Of a stretch of 64,000 bases of DNA, positions 15,383 to 24,233 are shown piece by piece (the first letter of the stretch is position 1; every line of letters starts with the position of its first letter). This DNA comes from Gracilibacillus lacisalsi DSM 19029 (GTDB taxonomy: Bacteria; Bacillota; Bacilli; Bacillales; Amphibacillaceae): the NCBI RefSeq assembly GCF_000377765.1, contig NZ_KB898676.1:1-64000 (forward strand), written 5' to 3'. A model generated the notes under the pieces. It saw only the letters and a program-made list of their open reading frames with translations. It had not been told where the DNA came from and did not search any database. Both the position numbers and the translations under genes were made by a program.

Positions 15383-18028
15383 TTGCAAAAATTTGTTGTA
15401 ATAGATGTCGAAACTACTGGACAATCCGCATCAAAAGGTGACCGAATAATTGAAATAGCTTTAGTAGTAATCGAAAACAACCAAATTACACAACAGTATA
15501 ATCAACTAGTTAATCCAGAACAACCTATTCCAACCTTTATTTCACAATTAACTTCTATAACGGATGAAGATGTGGAAACACAACCTGTATTCGCTGAAAT
15601 TGTTCCCGAGTTTAAAGGTTTACTGGATAATGCTATTTTAGTGGCACACAATGTACCGTTTGACTTAACTTTTTTAAATGAAGAGCTTGAACGAGTAGGT
15701 GAATTCAAAATTCACCCTTATGTTGTCGATACGGTCGAATTAGCGAGAATTTTATTACCAAAAGCACCTAGCTATAAACTAAATGAATTAGCTGAATATT
15801 TAATGATCAGTCATGCTAATCCACATCGGGCGATATCAGATGCACTGGTAACAGCTGATTTGCTAATTTTACTAATAAACAAATTGCAAAGCTTACCGGA
15901 GAATGTCATCCAGCAAATGTTATCAATATCTCATCCTTTGCGTACAGATTTTGCTAAATTGTGTGAGTCATTAGATCAACAAGCGATTCGCACAGATTTA
16001 GAAGAAATTAGAGGTTTTTCTTTAAAGAAACAAGAAGAAATAAAGGAAGAAGAAGCGTATATTTCGCAAGACTTTTCTACATATTTAGATGAAATATATG
16101 GTGATCATGGCAAACTTGCACAAGTCTATGCCCGATATGAGAAACGAAACGCACAAGTCTTCATTAGTGAGAAGATATATGATCATTTTCGGATGAATGA
16201 ACATGCACTTATTGAAGCGGAAACAGGTGTTGGCAAAACTATTGGATATTTAATTCCGGCTGTTTATGAAGCACTAAATCACCATAATAAAGTAGTGATT
16301 AGTACAACTAATACAAACTTACAGTCTCAATTAATCGATCAAGATTTAGCAAAATTAGATTTACCCATTCGAACAGCTATTATGAAAGGAAAAAGCCATT
16401 ATTTAAGCTTACAAAATTTCGAACAATTCTTTCATGATTCTAATTATCGATCTTATCAGGATATATTGCTAAAAGCGATGATTATCGTCTGGCTTACGGA
16501 AACAACGACAGGTGATTTAGATGAAATACAATTTCCGGTTGAAAAACACCCTGTTTTTAATCAAATTGTTGTCAATAACGAAAAAGCGAATGAGATGTGG
16601 AAGGATTATTGTTTCTATCAAAGAATGATAAAAACAGCAACAGAAGCTTCGATCATAGTCACCAACCATTCTCTGTTAGCAATTGACATGTTAGCAGATA
16701 AGCCGATTCTGCCTGCGTATCAAAGATTAATTATTGATGAAGCACATCAACTGGAACAAATGGCAACCAATTATCTTGGAGATTCTTTAAGCTATTTTGA
16801 ATTAACTCACTTTTATCAACAGTTGGAAAAAAGTGATGTTAAAAGTACAAGTCTTCAACAATCTATAGATACGGTTAAATATGAAACAGATATATTATTC
16901 CGTCAGTTATATCAATATGTCAAAGAACAGAATAAAAAACAGAAAAATGTTACAGATGTAGGGCGTTTAAAAACTGTTTGGAACCATGATAAACCAATAG
17001 AACTTGTTGACAGCGTTTATCGAACAATCATGGTAATCAAAGATTTAGCACAATTGTTCCCAGAAGATATAACGGATGAGAAGGAACAAATCTTACATGT
17101 AGAAGAACTGCTTCGTCAGCTATTGATTGAAGAAAAACAGGAAGCTGTTACATGGCTGGAAATTGATCAACAAGGTGCAGAGAATGCTGTATTTATTCAG
17201 CACGAACCATTTTCAGTTAAGAATACATTACAGTCTTATTTATTTCGGGAAAAGCAATCGATTATATTAATTAGTGCTACTCTAACCATGAACCAATCAT
17301 TCCGATATATAAAAGAAAGACTAGGGCTTAATACGGAGCATACGAAAGAGTATATGGTTGAACATCATTTTGACTATCAGAACCATGTTGAGCTTATGAT
17401 ACCTAACGATCTTCCGGCTATACAATATCCTAATAATGACGACTTTATCTTTGCGATTAATGAAGCGATTATTTCGATTGCCGAGAAGACGAAGGGGAGA
17501 ATGTTAGTACTGTTTACTTCGTATGACATGTTGCGAAAAAGCTACTTTATTTTAAAAGAAACAGATCTGTTAATGGACTATATGATTATTGGACAAGGTG
17601 TTTCGACAGGCAGCAGGAATCGATTAATTAAACAATTTCAAGCATTTGAAAAATCGATTCTTTTAGGTACAAATGCTTATTGGCAGGGCATTGACATTCC
17701 AGGTAATGATTTGTCGTGCTTAATCATTGTGAAGCTACCTTTTCAGTCACCACAAGATCCTGTATATATAAAAAAAGCTGATTATTTTAAATCAAAAGGA
17801 ATGAATCCGTTTATGGAATTAGCTTTACCACAAGCGGTATTGCAATTCAAACAAGGATTTGGCAGATTAATACGGAAAGATACAGATCAGGGTATGATTT
17901 TTGTCTTTGATGAAAGAATCATGACCAAACGGTATGGTAAGACATTTATTCAATCAATACCTGACATTCCTATTCATTATGAAACCATGCAAGACTTACT
18001 AAATCGTGTAAGTAAAAAATGGCTATGA
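15383..18028 (+). CDS. dinG: DinG-family helicase with N-terminal 3'-5' exonuclease domain
   Basis: An 881-residue fusion of a DnaQ-like exonuclease (residues 1-170: DVETTG with D8/E10, AHNVPFDLTFL, HRAISDALVTADLL) and an XPD/DinG superfamily 2 helicase (Walker A with Lys285 in ETGVGKT, DEAH box from Asp452, and C-terminal QGFGRLIRKDTDQG). In Gram-positive bacteria this protein is often reported as an exonuclease rather than an active helicase. TTG 15383 gives the family N-terminus MQKFVVIDVETTG after GGGGATGAT; the longer in-frame reading from 15188 runs into repeat R1. No LexA box was found upstream. Confidence 0.92.
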   Translation: MQKFVVIDVETTGQSASKGDRIIEIALVVIENNQITQQYNQLVNPEQPIPTFISQLTSITDEDVETQPVFAEIVPEFKGLLDNAILVAHNVPFDLTFLNEELERVGEFKIHPYVVDTVELARILLPKAPSYKLNELAEYLMISHANPHRAISDALVTADLLILLINKLQSLPENVIQQMLSISHPLRTDFAKLCESLDQQAIRTDLEEIRGFSLKKQEEIKEEEAYISQDFSTYLDEIYGDHGKLAQVYARYEKRNAQVFISEKIYDHFRMNEHALIEAETGVGKTIGYLIPAVYEALNHHNKVVISTTNTNLQSQLIDQDLAKLDLPIRTAIMKGKSHYLSLQNFEQFFHDSNYRSYQDILLKAMIIVWLTETTTGDLDEIQFPVEKHPVFNQIVVNNEKANEMWKDYCFYQRMIKTATEASIIVTNHSLLAIDMLADKPILPAYQRLIIDEAHQLEQMATNYLGDSLSYFELTHFYQQLEKSDVKSTSLQQSIDTVKYETDILFRQLYQYVKEQNKKQKNVTDVGRLKTVWNHDKPIELVDSVYRTIMVIKDLAQLFPEDITDEKEQILHVEELLRQLLIEEKQEAVTWLEIDQQGAENAVFIQHEPFSVKNTLQSYLFREKQSIILISATLTMNQSFRYIKERLGLNTEHTKEYMVEHHFDYQNHVELMIPNDLPAIQYPNNDDFIFAINEAIISIAEKTKGRMLVLFTSYDMLRKSYFILKETDLLMDYMIIGQGVSTGSRNRLIKQFQAFEKSILLGTNAYWQGIDIPGNDLSCLIIVKLPFQSPQDPVYIKKADYFKSKGMNPFMELALPQAVLQFKQGFGRLIRKDTDQGMIFVFDERIMTKRYGKTFIQSIPDIPIHYETMQDLLNRVSKKWL

Positions 18029-18090
18029 TAAACTTCCGTATTTGTGAAAACCTACATATATAATCAAAAATCAAAGAGGTAGGTTTCCTA

Positions 18091-18900
18091 ATGATAAAAC
18101 GTTTGTTCTGCTGTCTATTATTATCGTTGCTGATTAGTCCGCCGTTGCTAGCGATACCTGATATACCAAAATTAAATACCGATGAATTAGACATTATATT
18201 TTTTAATGTACCACACGGAGAAGCAAGTTTATTAACGAATCATAAGGGTGAGCACATTTTAGTGAATACTGCTTCAAAACGCAGTCAAAAAACATTATAT
18301 CAGCAATTAAGTAAACTACATGTCGACAAAATTGACACGATTGTTGTAACGAATCAATCAGAAGAATATACAGGAAACTTATTATATTTTTTGGAACATT
18401 ATCAAGTCGAAAAACTAATCATTCCTTCGAACATGAATGTGGAATTTTTAGAAGCAGTCGAGGTGGAAACTTGGAAGCTGAATGAAGAGTTTTCTCTCTG
18501 GGAAGATGTAAATATCCGACCGTTGGATGAAACCAAGGATGGAGATATTTCTTTTTTAATGCGATATGGTAAAGAGTCCATTTTGTTTTTGAATGACAAA
18601 GAAACGACCATTGAACAAAAATTAATTGAGCAGACTGTTGATGTAGATATATTAAAGGTAGCTGCTTTCGGTAGTGGACATTCACCATCGCAAAATTTTC
18701 TGGAACATATTGATCCATATATGAGTATCATTTTTCCAAGTCAAACACATAAGATTAATGAATCATTAATTGAGCGGTTAAACGCAACTTGGATTGATGT
18801 TTACTTTTTAAAACAGTCTGGTACCGTATTTGTCCGTTTAAATAAGGATGACTACGAAATTCTTACGGAAAATAGTTCAGTCAGTCTGTTACCTTCTTAA
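18091..18900 (+). CDS. Exported ComEC-like metallo-beta-lactamase-fold protein, metal site degenerate
   Basis: A 269-residue protein with a signal peptide (IKRLFCCLLLSLLISPPLLA). What follows resembles the C-terminal beta-lactamase-fold domain of ComEC: DIIFFNVPHGEASLL where active relatives have DVGQGDAILI, HILVNTASKRS for ILIDTG, and IVVTNQSEEYTGNL for the HxHxDH metal motif. The His/Asp ligands are therefore lost and the protein is probably not a hydrolase. It replaces nothing in B. subtilis, where ypmA follows dinG directly. The ATG lies after AAAGAGGTAGG. Role unknown. Confidence 0.7.
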   Translation: MIKRLFCCLLLSLLISPPLLAIPDIPKLNTDELDIIFFNVPHGEASLLTNHKGEHILVNTASKRSQKTLYQQLSKLHVDKIDTIVVTNQSEEYTGNLLYFLEHYQVEKLIIPSNMNVEFLEAVEVETWKLNEEFSLWEDVNIRPLDETKDGDISFLMRYGKESILFLNDKETTIEQKLIEQTVDVDILKVAAFGSGHSPSQNFLEHIDPYMSIIFPSQTHKINESLIERLNATWIDVYFLKQSGTVFVRLNKDDYEILTENSSVSLLPS

Positions 18901-19045
18901 ATAACCATAGATATTTAAAAATCTACCATGTTTTCAGTTGAAAAATTGATCAAAGTCTATCAAAATAAATAGAGGAATATCTTTTTACACAATAGGGAAA
19001 GAGGTCATCGCTTTCCCTATCTTATATCTGTTGGAGGTGTCTTAA

Positions 19046-19222
19046 ATAAGCCATTCAAAAATTACAACACTGTCTACTGTTCAGCTGACATATGCAGACG
19101 ATTTGTATAAAATTGTCGATAGTTTAAATCGAACGTTGAAAGAAGAAAATCTTATGTTTGGATTAACACTAAGTGAGGATAATGATGAAAAAGCAATCTT
19201 TACCATTTATCGAACGCAGTAA
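19046..19222 (+). CDS. ypmA: YpmA, DUF4264 protein, with an AUA start codon
   Basis: Fifty-eight residues in the YpmA position. The end, DDLYKIVDSLNRTLKEENL followed by MFGLTLSEDNDEKAIFTIYR, is that of the DUF4264 family. The frame is closed by TAA immediately before codon 19046, and no ATG, GTG or TTG occurs near the expected N-terminus; ATA at 19046 stands six bases after GGAGGTG (19033-19039) and gives the family length. Its 3' end overlaps ypmB by 38 bases. Function unknown. Confidence 0.75.
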   Translation: MSHSKITTLSTVQLTYADDLYKIVDSLNRTLKEENLMFGLTLSEDNDEKAIFTIYRTQ

Positions 19223-19712
19223 ATTATGGATTATCGTATCATTAATTTTTATCTTTTTATTGATCGTCTCGTACTATTTTATTTCGCTGTACCAAGACGT
19301 AATAAATAGTAAAACAGAACATTTTGATGAGGTGAGAACTTTAGCCTTGGATAATACTTCACTAGATGTGATACATAGCATTGAACGATTTCATGGCGAT
19401 CAATTATACTATGTGGTAGATGGTGAAACAAATGATAATCAAGCCTCGTTAGTATATATGTATCTGTCGGAAGAGGAATGGGAATATGATACTTATAATA
19501 AAGAATCCCTTTATGGTGAAGATATCCTCTTATCCGAATGGCGTGATCGATGTACATCTTGTGAGTTGTTAGGTTCAACAATTGGATTAGATAGTGGCTA
19601 CCCCGTTCTCGAGATTAAATACCTTGATACATCAGATAGACTGGTGTATGAACATGTATTACTAGAGGACAAAACGCACTATCGATTAACTTTAAAGCCA
19701 TCATTTCAATAA
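19185..19712 (+). CDS. ypmB: YpmB, DUF5590 membrane-anchored protein
   Basis: A 175-residue protein with one N-terminal membrane helix (LWIIVSLIFIFLLIVSYYF) and an outside domain of the DUF5590/PepSY-like type (YYVVDGETNDNQASLVYMYL). The domain usually acts as a small inhibitor or wall-associated module; the function of YpmB is not established. ATG 19185 is six bases after GTGAGGA; GTG 19173 and ATG 19182 are less well placed. It overlaps ypmA in another frame, implying coupling, and aspB follows after 20 bases. Confidence 0.85.
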   Translation: MKKQSLPFIERSKLWIIVSLIFIFLLIVSYYFISLYQDVINSKTEHFDEVRTLALDNTSLDVIHSIERFHGDQLYYVVDGETNDNQASLVYMYLSEEEWEYDTYNKESLYGEDILLSEWRDRCTSCELLGSTIGLDSGYPVLEIKYLDTSDRLVYEHVLLEDKTHYRLTLKPSFQ

Positions 19713-19732
19713 TAGAAAGGTGATTAAAGAGT

Positions 19733-20914
19733 ATGGAATTAGCAAACAGAGTACAAACATTAACCCCATCATCAACGCTTGCTATTACAGCAAAAGCTAA
19801 AGAGTTAAGACAAGCAGGACATGATGTGATTGGTTTAGGTGCTGGAGAACCAGATTTTAATACTCCAGAACATATTTTAGAGGCAGCATCTAAAGCCATG
19901 TATGAAGGTTTTACTAAATATACTCCAGCTGGAGGAACGATTGAATTAAAGCAAGCTATTCAGAAAAAAATGCAGCAAGATCAAGGCTTAGACTATGATC
20001 TTGACCAAATTATTGTAACAATTGGTGCAAAACATGCACTTTACACTTTATTTCAAGTGTTGCTCAATAAAGAAGATGAAGTGATTGTTCCCGCACCATA
20101 CTGGGTAAGTTATCCTGAACAAATTAAATTAGCAGAAGGAAAGCCGGTATTTGTAGATGCACAAGAAGAAAATGAATTTAAATTAACACCGGAACAATTA
20201 GAAAATGCTATAACAGAAAAAACAAAAGCAGTTATCATCAATTCTCCTAGTAACCCAACAGGTGTTATGTATGAGAAAGAAGAATTAGAAGCATTAGGTG
20301 AAGTATGCCTCAAGCATAATATTTTAATCGTTTCAGATGAAATTTATGAAAAATTAACCTATACAGCAACAAAACATGTATCTGTGGCAGAGCTTTCACC
20401 AAAATTAAAAGAACAGACTGTTATCATTAACGGCGTTTCCAAATCACATTCAATGACAGGATGGAGAATTGGTTATGCTGTAGGGAACAAACAACTTATT
20501 AAAGCAATGTCCAATTTAGCATCACATTCTACATCAAATCCGACGTCGATTGCACAAGTAGCAGCAGAAGCAGCTTACAGTGGCTCACAAACACCGGTAA
20601 CCGATATGCGTGAAGCATTTAGTGAACGACTAGAAAAATTATATGAATGGTTAGTGGCTATACCAGGAATCGAATGTGTCAAACCTAAAGGCGCTTTCTA
20701 TCTGTTCCCAAATGTGAAGAAAGCAGTGGAAATGAACGGCTTCGATACGGTGGACGAATGGGTTACAGCTTTATTAGAAGAAGAAAAAGTAGCATTAGTT
20801 CCAGGCTCTGGATTCGGTGCACCAAATAATGTTCGTCTTTCCTATGCTATTTCATTAGAACAACTAGAAGAAGCAGCAAATCGGATTAAACGATTTGTTG
20901 AAAATCACCAATAA
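19733..20914 (+). CDS. aspB: Aspartate aminotransferase
   Basis: A 393-residue class I PLP aminotransferase interconverting aspartate and oxaloacetate with glutamate/2-oxoglutarate. The Schiff-base lysine is K237 in VSKSHSMTGWRIGYA; also visible are NSPSNPTG, IVSDEIYEKL (PLP-contacting Asp/Tyr) and the C-terminal NVRLSYAIS, where Arg binds the substrate carboxylate. Strong RBS (GAAAGGTGATT). It sits directly before asnS, giving a local aspartate-to-asparaginyl-tRNA theme conserved in Bacillus. Confidence 0.96.
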   Translation: MELANRVQTLTPSSTLAITAKAKELRQAGHDVIGLGAGEPDFNTPEHILEAASKAMYEGFTKYTPAGGTIELKQAIQKKMQQDQGLDYDLDQIIVTIGAKHALYTLFQVLLNKEDEVIVPAPYWVSYPEQIKLAEGKPVFVDAQEENEFKLTPEQLENAITEKTKAVIINSPSNPTGVMYEKEELEALGEVCLKHNILIVSDEIYEKLTYTATKHVSVAELSPKLKEQTVIINGVSKSHSMTGWRIGYAVGNKQLIKAMSNLASHSTSNPTSIAQVAAEAAYSGSQTPVTDMREAFSERLEKLYEWLVAIPGIECVKPKGAFYLFPNVKKAVEMNGFDTVDEWVTALLEEEKVALVPGSGFGAPNNVRLSYAISLEQLEEAANRIKRFVENHQ

Positions 20915-20939
20915 GTACGAACGATAGTGGAGGAATTTT

Positions 20940-22232
20940 ATGAAAACAACAATTAATCAGGTAGCAAATTATCTTAATCAAGAGGTGACGATCGGTGTTT
21001 GGCTTGCCAATAAACGTTCCAGTGGTAAAATCGCTTTTCTACAATTGCGTGATGGTACTGGCTTCATTCAAGGAGTTGTCGTAAAAGCAGAAGTATCAGA
21101 AGAAACTTTTCAATTGGCAAAGTCGATCACCCAGGAATCATCATTGTATGTAACGGGAACGATTGTAGAGGATACTCGATCACCATTTGGTTATGAAATG
21201 CAAGTAAAAGAAATAGAGATTATCCAAGAAGCAACAGATTATCCAATTACACCGAAAGAACACGGTACAGAATTCTTAATGGATCACCGTCATTTATGGT
21301 TGCGTTCTAAAAAGCAGCATGCCATTATGAAAATTAGGGACCAAATTATCCAGGCAACTTATCAATTTTTCCAAAAGGAAGGATTTGTTAAAGTTGATCC
21401 ACCAATTTTAACTGGTTCAGCTGCTGAAGGAACGACTGAGTTATTCCATACTCAATATTTTGATGAAGAGGCTTATTTGTCTCAAAGTGGTCAATTATAT
21501 ATGGAAGCAGCAGCTATGGCACTAGGACGAGTATTCTCATTTGGTCCAACATTCAGAGCAGAGAAATCAAAAACAAGAAGACACTTAATTGAATTTTGGA
21601 TGATTGAACCAGAAATGGCTTTTGTAACACATGAAGAAAGCTTAGAAATACAGGAAAATTATGTTCAATTCATTATTGAATCCGTGTTGAAAAATTGTAC
21701 ATTGGAGCTTAAAACATTGGAGAGAAATCTGGACGCTCTACAAAAAGTCAAAGCACCATTTCCACGAATCACCTATGATAAAGCAATCGAAATGTTAAAG
21801 GAAAAAGGATTTACTGATATCGAATGGGGAGAAGACTTTGGTGCTCCACATGAAACTGCTATTGCTGAAAGCTTTGATCAACCAGTGTTTATTACCCACT
21901 ATCCGAAAGATATTAAAGCTTTTTATATGAAACCTGATCCTGACCGTGAAGATGTTGTGTTATGTGCTGACTTAATTGCACCAGAGGGTTATGGTGAAAT
22001 CATTGGTGGATCTGCGAGAATTGATGACCTGTCGTTAATGAAACAACGCTATGAAGAGCATAGCCTTTCAGGAGATGCTTATCAATGGTACCTAGATTTA
22101 CGAAAATACGGTAGTGTACCACATGCTGGCTTCGGATTAGGATTAGAACGAACTGTTGCATGGATCAGTGGTGTTGAACACGTTAGAGAAACAATACCGT
22201 TCCCAAGACTATTAAACCGTTTATACCCATAA
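20940..22232 (+). CDS. asnS: Asparagine-tRNA ligase
   Basis: Class II aminoacyl-tRNA synthetase of 430 residues. An N-terminal OB-fold anticodon-binding domain ([21 protein letters not shown]) leads to the catalytic core with motif 2 ([20 protein letters not shown]) and motif 3 ([13 protein letters not shown]). No T-box leader is visible upstream; the gene lies 25 bases after aspB and is probably cotranscribed with it. A good terminator follows. Confidence 0.96.
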   Translation: MKTTINQVANYLNQEVTIGVWLANKRSSGKIAFLQLRDGTGFIQGVVVKAEVSEETFQLAKSITQESSLYVTGTIVEDTRSPFGYEMQVKEIEIIQEATDYPITPKEHGTEFLMDHRHLWLRSKKQHAIMKIRDQIIQATYQFFQKEGFVKVDPPILTGSAAEGTTELFHTQYFDEEAYLSQSGQLYMEAAAMALGRVFSFGPTFRAEKSKTRRHLIEFWMIEPEMAFVTHEESLEIQENYVQFIIESVLKNCTLELKTLERNLDALQKVKAPFPRITYDKAIEMLKEKGFTDIEWGEDFGAPHETAIAESFDQPVFITHYPKDIKAFYMKPDPDREDVVLCADLIAPEGYGEIIGGSARIDDLSLMKQRYEEHSLSGDAYQWYLDLRKYGSVPHAGFGLGLERTVAWISGVEHVRETIPFPRLLNRLYP

Positions 22233-22237
22233 GTATA

Positions 22238-22273
22238 GATAATCCTTTGCTAAACGTGCAAAGGATTATCTAT
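22238..22273 (+). terminator. Terminator of the aspB-asnS unit
   Basis: GATAATCCTTTGC pairs with GCAAAGGATTATC (13 pairs) and is followed by TATTTT. Confidence 0.88.
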
Positions 22274-22309
22274 TTTATAAAGAAAACTAAAAAAACTCCA
22301 CAAAATAGA

Positions 22310-22830
22310 TAAACTACGAAGTAACTCTCAAGAGAATTTGTTTTCTTCTATTCTGTATTTTGAAAGTGAATTCCCGGCGTTGCGGAAAAATACTCCCTTT
22401 CAGGGGGAGATCTTGAGCTAACTTCGCAAAGAAAAACACTTTGCAAAGTGGATCTTCGGCTCGTGCTGTTCTCCTCAGGAGTGTCGCATTTTTCCGCAGC
22501 TTCGTGTGAATTTCTTATCAAGCAAGAAGAAATTTAAGGAAAATATACACCAAAAGTTCTCTTATTTCGATAATCAGAACACCATGCTTAGCGTAGGCAG
22601 AATACGGAGACTCCTGTGGGACAGCGAGAGCTGAAGATCCACTTGGTGAAGTGCCTTTCTTCACCAAGTTAGCTGAAGACGTGCCCGCGGAAAGCGCAGT
22701 ATTCTGCTGGAGCGTATGTGAGCACTTAATAATCAGAATGGGAGAGAGCCCCAATTTGGGAATTTTCATTACTTCGAAGTGTATCTACTATAAAGTAATT
22801 GGTCGATGCAGGAACGGGTATTTTTTTAAA
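22310..22830 (+). repeat. Diverged R1-like repeat region with two REP-like palindromes
   Basis: This gap between asnS and dnaD carries two palindromic elements. One is at 22382-22497 (ends GCGGAAAAAT / ATTTTTCCGC). The other is at 22596-22708 (ends GGCAGAATAC / GTATTCTGCT, interior ACTCCTGTGGGA and GCTGAAGATCCACTT). Flanks GAAGTAACTCTC and TACTTCGAAGTGTATCTACT resemble the outer ends of R1. Short open frames here (for example 22651-22872) are repeat artefacts. Confidence 0.8.
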
Positions 22831-22868
22831 GATAGTGTTATCATATTGGTTGAAGGTGGTTATAAACG

Positions 22869-23543
22869 ATGAAACAAAACATGCAATACATTTTACATGA
22901 TCAAATAAATGTTCCGGCTTTATTAATTGAAAAATTCGCTTCTTTGGGTTTGGATGAGACGCAATTAGCTATTATTTTGCAAATTTATACGGCACAAAGG
23001 AAGGGCAATAATTTTCCAACGCCAGAAGAAATCGCCGAACATCTAACAATTTCAAATGAAGTCTGCACTAATTTACTACGACAATTAATACAAAAAGATT
23101 TACTGGCCATTGAAGAGGATCAAGCTGATTACAACATCATCAAAGAATCTTACTCATTAGACCCATTATGGCAAAAGCTATATACGGTTGATCAAAAAGT
23201 AGAAAAAGTAGATAATAAGGTTGGAGAAGTATTTCAAAAATTCGAACGTGAATTTGGCAGACCATTATCACCTTTTGAAATCGAAATGATCAACAATTGG
23301 TTAGATGAAGATAATCATGATATTTCACTTATATACACTGCCTTAAGAGAAGCGGTATTGATGGGAAAAATTAATTTTAAATATATTGACCGTATTTTAA
23401 TTGAGTGGCAAAAGAAAGGAATTAAATCTTCCCAACAAGCGCAGCAATCAAGTAAATCGTTTCACAGTCATCAGCAAAACACTTCCGTCAAGAAAGAACA
23501 TCCTTATGATAAATCTTTATATTACAATTGGTTAGAAGAATAG
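22869..23543 (+). CDS. dnaD: DNA replication initiation protein DnaD
   Basis: Primosomal protein that remodels DnaA/oriC and recruits helicase loading through DnaB in Firmicutes. The 224-residue protein has the N-terminal winged-helix oligomerisation domain (DETQLAIILQIYTA, PEEIAEHLTISNEV) and the C-terminal DnaD/DnaB_2 helical domain with the conserved FEREFGRPLSPFEIEMINNW and YIDRILIEWQKKGIKS. ATG after GAAGGTGG. The dnaD-nth pairing is the B. subtilis one. Confidence 0.95.
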   Translation: MKQNMQYILHDQINVPALLIEKFASLGLDETQLAIILQIYTAQRKGNNFPTPEEIAEHLTISNEVCTNLLRQLIQKDLLAIEEDQADYNIIKESYSLDPLWQKLYTVDQKVEKVDNKVGEVFQKFEREFGRPLSPFEIEMINNWLDEDNHDISLIYTALREAVLMGKINFKYIDRILIEWQKKGIKSSQQAQQSSKSFHSHQQNTSVKKEHPYDKSLYYNWLEE

Positions 23544-23552
23544 GGGAGAGTA

Positions 23553-24209
23553 ATGTTAACGAAAAAAGACATAAATATCGTTCTGGAAAAAATCGAGGAC
23601 ATGTTTCCCGATGCAGAATGTGAATTAGTTCATGATAATCCTTTTGAGTTATTAATAGCTGTTGTTTTATCTGCACAATGTACAGATGCTTTAGTTAATA
23701 AGGTGACAGAAGACCTTTTCAAAAAATATAAGACACCTGAAGATTATGTAAATGTTCCTTTAGAAGAACTGCAACGCGATATTCGCTCTATAGGACTATA
23801 TCGTAATAAGTCAAAAAATATCCGAAAACTGTGTACAACTTTAATCGAAGAATATGGTGGAGTTGTTCCAAATACGAAGCAAGAATTAGAAAAACTTGCT
23901 GGTGTCGGTCGTAAAACGGCAAATGTGGTCGCTTCTGTTGCATTTGGAGAGCCAGCCATTGCTGTTGATACACATGTTGAAAGAGTTGCAAAACGACTGG
24001 GTATTTGCCGGTGGAAAGATAGTGTTTTAGAAGTAGAGAAAACACTAATGAGGAAAATTCCTAAAGAAGAGTGGAGTAACACACATCACCGATTAATCTT
24101 CTTTGGTCGTTACCATTGTAAGGCGAAAAGTCCTCAGTGTGAAATTTGCCCGCTTCTTGACCTTTGTCGAGAAGGGCAAAAGAGAATGAGAAAAAGCAGC
24201 AAGGTTTAA
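23553..24209 (+). CDS. nth: Endonuclease III
   Basis: Base-excision DNA glycosylase/AP lyase for oxidised pyrimidines. The helix-hairpin-helix LAGVGRKTANVV carries the catalytic Lys121, and Asp139 lies in AVDTHVERVAKRLG. The C-terminal [4Fe-4S] site is C189, C196, C199, C205. At 218 residues it is the usual size. Starts ten bases after dnaD; the B. subtilis ypoC gene that follows nth is missing, and a bidirectional terminator comes next. Confidence 0.97.
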   Translation: MLTKKDINIVLEKIEDMFPDAECELVHDNPFELLIAVVLSAQCTDALVNKVTEDLFKKYKTPEDYVNVPLEELQRDIRSIGLYRNKSKNIRKLCTTLIEEYGGVVPNTKQELEKLAGVGRKTANVVASVAFGEPAIAVDTHVERVAKRLGICRWKDSVLEVEKTLMRKIPKEEWSNTHHRLIFFGRYHCKAKSPQCEICPLLDLCREGQKRMRKSSKV

Positions 24210-24233
24210 GAAAACCTTGCTGCTTGCTTTTTT
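24193..24233. terminator. Bidirectional terminator between nth and ponA
   Basis: AGCAGCAAGGTTT pairs with AAACCTTGCTGCT; T runs lie on both sides, so it serves nth (plus) and ponA (minus). Confidence 0.92.

Noticed and set aside
22651-22872. 73-codon open frame before dnaD
   Set aside because: It runs through a REP-like palindrome, lacks a ribosome binding site and overlaps the dnaD start.
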